Part shown: piece after piece, positions 59,601 to 64,000 of the stretch
How the letters are laid out: each line of letters begins with the position of its first letter
Position numbering within the stretch: the stretch's first letter is position 1
Assembly (NCBI RefSeq): GCF_000384195.1
Contig: NZ_KB913034.1
Coordinates: 595,478-659,477, forward strand
Origin: Allobaculum stercoricanis DSM 13633
Lineage (GTDB): Bacteria > Bacillota_I > Bacilli_A > Erysipelotrichales > Erysipelotrichaceae
DNA: 64,000 nucleotides
Direction: 5' to 3'
Program-made: the position numbers and the translations under genes
Notes under the pieces: model-generated
The model's database searches: none
What the model saw: only the letters and a program-made list of their open reading frames with translations
Told to the model about the DNA's origin: nothing

Positions 59601-59921
59601 ATGGCATCAAGCAAGGAATACTTAGAGTTTATTTTAGGACAACTATCTGAGGTAGAAGAAATTACTTATCGAGCTATGATGGGAGAATTTATACTTTATT
59701 ATCGTGGCAAGCTTGTAGGTGGCATCTATGATGATAGACTACTGGTTAAACCCGTAAAATCAGCAATTCGTTATATGCCAACAGCAGCATATGAACTACC
59801 TTATGAAGGGGCTAAAGAGATGTTGTTGGTAGATGAAGTGGATAATAAGGAATTTTTGGCAGGATTGTTTCAGACAATGTATGAAGAACTTCCAGCTCCA
59901 AAACAGAAAAAAGAGAAATAG
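59601..59921 (+). CDS. TfoX N-terminal-domain protein
   Basis: 106 residues. The TfoX_N pattern is clear: SSKEYLEFILGQLSEVEEITYRAMMGEFILYYRGKLVGGIYDDRLLVK. The TfoX C-terminal domain is absent, as in many Firmicutes homologues, so a competence role is not implied. The ATG at 59601 follows AGGTGA. Between two accessory genes without tight spacing. Confidence 0.8.
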   Translation: MASSKEYLEFILGQLSEVEEITYRAMMGEFILYYRGKLVGGIYDDRLLVKPVKSAIRYMPTAAYELPYEGAKEMLLVDEVDNKEFLAGLFQTMYEELPAPKQKKEK

Positions 59922-59978
59922 ATAACTTTGAATTTATCAGAAAATGAGGAATAGTTGAAATGGAGGGGCAATAATAAC

Positions 59979-60302
59979 ATGAAGATTGAAGGGAACCAGA
60001 AAGAACTGGATGCAATGGTAGAATTTCATAAGGGAAACCGTATCGAGGGGCTGAAACTGCAAGAAGAATTTGCAGCGGAATTTCGTAAGGAGTATAAAGA
60101 CAAAGATCACTGTCCTTGCTTGAAAGCCTGTCGTTATCACGGAAACTGTAAGGAATGTGTAGCAATCCACAGAGCACATCAGGAACATGTTCCTAATTGT
60201 ATGCGACCATTGATTAATAAAAAATTGAAATTGATGTCAGAATTAACAGAGCATACCTTGGCAAATGAAATAGAAGCTCCACATGAGATTTTAAGAAAAT
60301 AG
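59979..60302 (+). CDS. Cys-rich small protein, DUF6485-like
   Basis: 107 residues. The C-terminal half has a compact Cys/His cluster DHCPCLKACRYHGNCKECV followed by HRAHQEHVPNCMR, similar in spacing to DUF6485-type metal-binding domains. The N-terminal half is charged and helical. GGAGGGG lies before the ATG at 59979. Function unknown. Confidence 0.55.
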   Translation: MKIEGNQKELDAMVEFHKGNRIEGLKLQEEFAAEFRKEYKDKDHCPCLKACRYHGNCKECVAIHRAHQEHVPNCMRPLINKKLKLMSELTEHTLANEIEAPHEILRK

Positions 60303-60471
60303 TCAAGTCAAATTCCAGTTTGTCGATAAACTGAGTCTACGCAAAGTATTTTTGGAAATAAATCCTTATGACGAGAAAATATCAAAAGGTTTCTTCTATA
60401 TTAAGCATCCATTTAAAGGACAGTGTTTTGCGATCAAAAAAGAAAATGCGAATTTTGTGAGAAAAAAGTAA
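60295..60471 (+). pseudogene. Coding remnant upstream of the rRNA promoter
   Basis: A frame open from 60295 to TAA at 60469 encodes about 58 residues without an ATG start, including VDKLSLRKVFLEINPYDEK and SKGFFYIKHPFKGQCFAIKK. The composition looks protein-like, so it is probably the 3' end of a lost gene. Family not recognised. Low confidence. Confidence 0.3.
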
Positions 60472-60479
60472 AATTATGG

Positions 60480-60508
60480 TTGACTTTCAGATTTGCAAAA
60501 CGTATTAT
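60480..60508 (+). promoter_or_regulatory. rRNA operon promoter
   Basis: TTGACT (60480-60485), 17-base spacer, TATTAT (60503-60508), about 180 bases before the 16S gene. Confidence 0.8.
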
Positions 60509-60549
60509 TAACGAGCGTTGTGAACGAGGCAAACGAGTTCACAAACAGA

Positions 60550-60563
60550 TGGCTCTTTGAAAA
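60550..60563 (+). promoter_or_regulatory. boxA antitermination sequence of the rRNA leader
   Basis: TGGCTCTTTGAAAA closely matches the Firmicutes rRNA boxA (TGYTCTTTGAAAA). A related ATCTTTGAAAA sits in the 16S-23S spacer near 62316. Confidence 0.65.
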
Positions 60564-60687
60564 CTCAATGACAGACAATTCAAATTCGATAAAAATTATA
60601 CAACGTCGATTCTGAACAAAAACACTTAATATACTTCAATATATCATTTCACGAAATAAATAAACGCAAATGCGTTTGAGTCAATAT

Positions 60688-62216
<1,529 letters not shown>

Positions 62217-62479
62217 AAGGAGAAAGTACAAGGGAAGAGTTAAGTGAGTTTGTCATTGAGTTTTGGAAGAGTGATCTTCCAAGGTGAGAGAGGGAGACCT
62301 TGATCATCAACCATCGATCTTTGAAAAACGAATGATCAGTATAAGACATAACAGAAGGTCTGACGTAAGTTGTAGAAAACATTACGAAGGTAATCAGAAA
62401 AGATAAACCAAGTCAGAAAAACAGTAAACAGTTCTTATAGTGTAAAAAACAATCTCGAAACAAGCATATTTTGAAATTA
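62217..62479 (+). other. 16S-23S intergenic spacer without tRNA
   Basis: About 260 bases. No tRNA-Ile, tRNA-Ala or other tRNA is recognisable. It contains a boxA-like ATCTTTGAAAA. Confidence 0.8.

Positions 62480-64000
<1,521 letters not shown>

Noticed and set aside
62217..62479. tRNA genes in the rRNA spacer
   Set aside because: No cloverleaf, T-loop (GGTTCRANTCC) or CCA end is visible.

Overview
The window is about 64 kb of a low-GC Firmicutes chromosome. The 16S rRNA gene near the right end, A/T-ending codon use, the infC-rpmI-rplT order and a single-polypeptide PurL fit an anaerobic member of the Erysipelotrichia. The genus is not assigned from sequence alone. Most genes lie on the + strand and most units end in clear intrinsic terminators.

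Layout. 1-1250: end of the infC-rpmI-rplT translation operon. 1250-3720: an orphan BlaI/MecI-type repressor, about 1 kb of decayed coding sequence, csaA and a small membrane protein. 3720-11100: an anaerobic trans-4-hydroxyproline unit: a GATE-domain membrane protein with two near-identical 16-bp repeats at its promoter, a divergent XRE-cupin regulator, the glycyl-radical activase HypE, the dehydratase HypD, P5C reductase ProC and a 4-hydroxybutyrate-dehydrogenase-like enzyme. HypD makes pyrroline-5-carboxylate and ProC reduces it to proline. 11335-13500: a DUF2200 gene and a complete 1725-bp IS1595-type element carrying the lincosamide resistance gene lnu(C), with an 8-bp target duplication, inserted in the U-tract of the purB terminator. 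13520-26340: purB, then purE-purL-purM-purN-purH-purD-fhs for purine and 10-formyl-THF supply. purE is preceded by a leader ORF that ends inside an intrinsic terminator.

26340-31000 is accessory DNA: a frameshifted cytidine-deaminase-like gene, an MBL hydrolase, a zinc-ribbon protein, a complete IS21-family element and a frameshifted unknown gene coupled to another unknown. 31000-54900 is mostly core: an M29 aminopeptidase, a DUF2812 protein, DAHP synthase, htpG under a CIRCE operator, an orphan small RNA candidate, a queuosine-precursor transporter with tgt, a tandem-repeat acidic protein, aspS, hisS (with a Cys/His-rich tail), a heterodimeric ABC exporter and plsY. 55000-60470 is a patchwork of small regulators (three XRE proteins), a free-standing EF-Tu domain-2-like protein, a YoaP-like acetyltransferase, TfoX-N and Cys-rich proteins, with another frameshift. 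60480-64000 is an rRNA operon: promoter, boxA, 16S, a spacer without tRNA, and the start of 23S.

The best candidates for something undescribed are the orphan RNA at 40372-40509, the purE leader attenuator, the repeat protein at 43991-44911, the divergent TGT beside a queuosine-precursor transporter, and the paired repeats at the hydroxyproline-locus promoter. No defence system, CRISPR array or prophage was seen.
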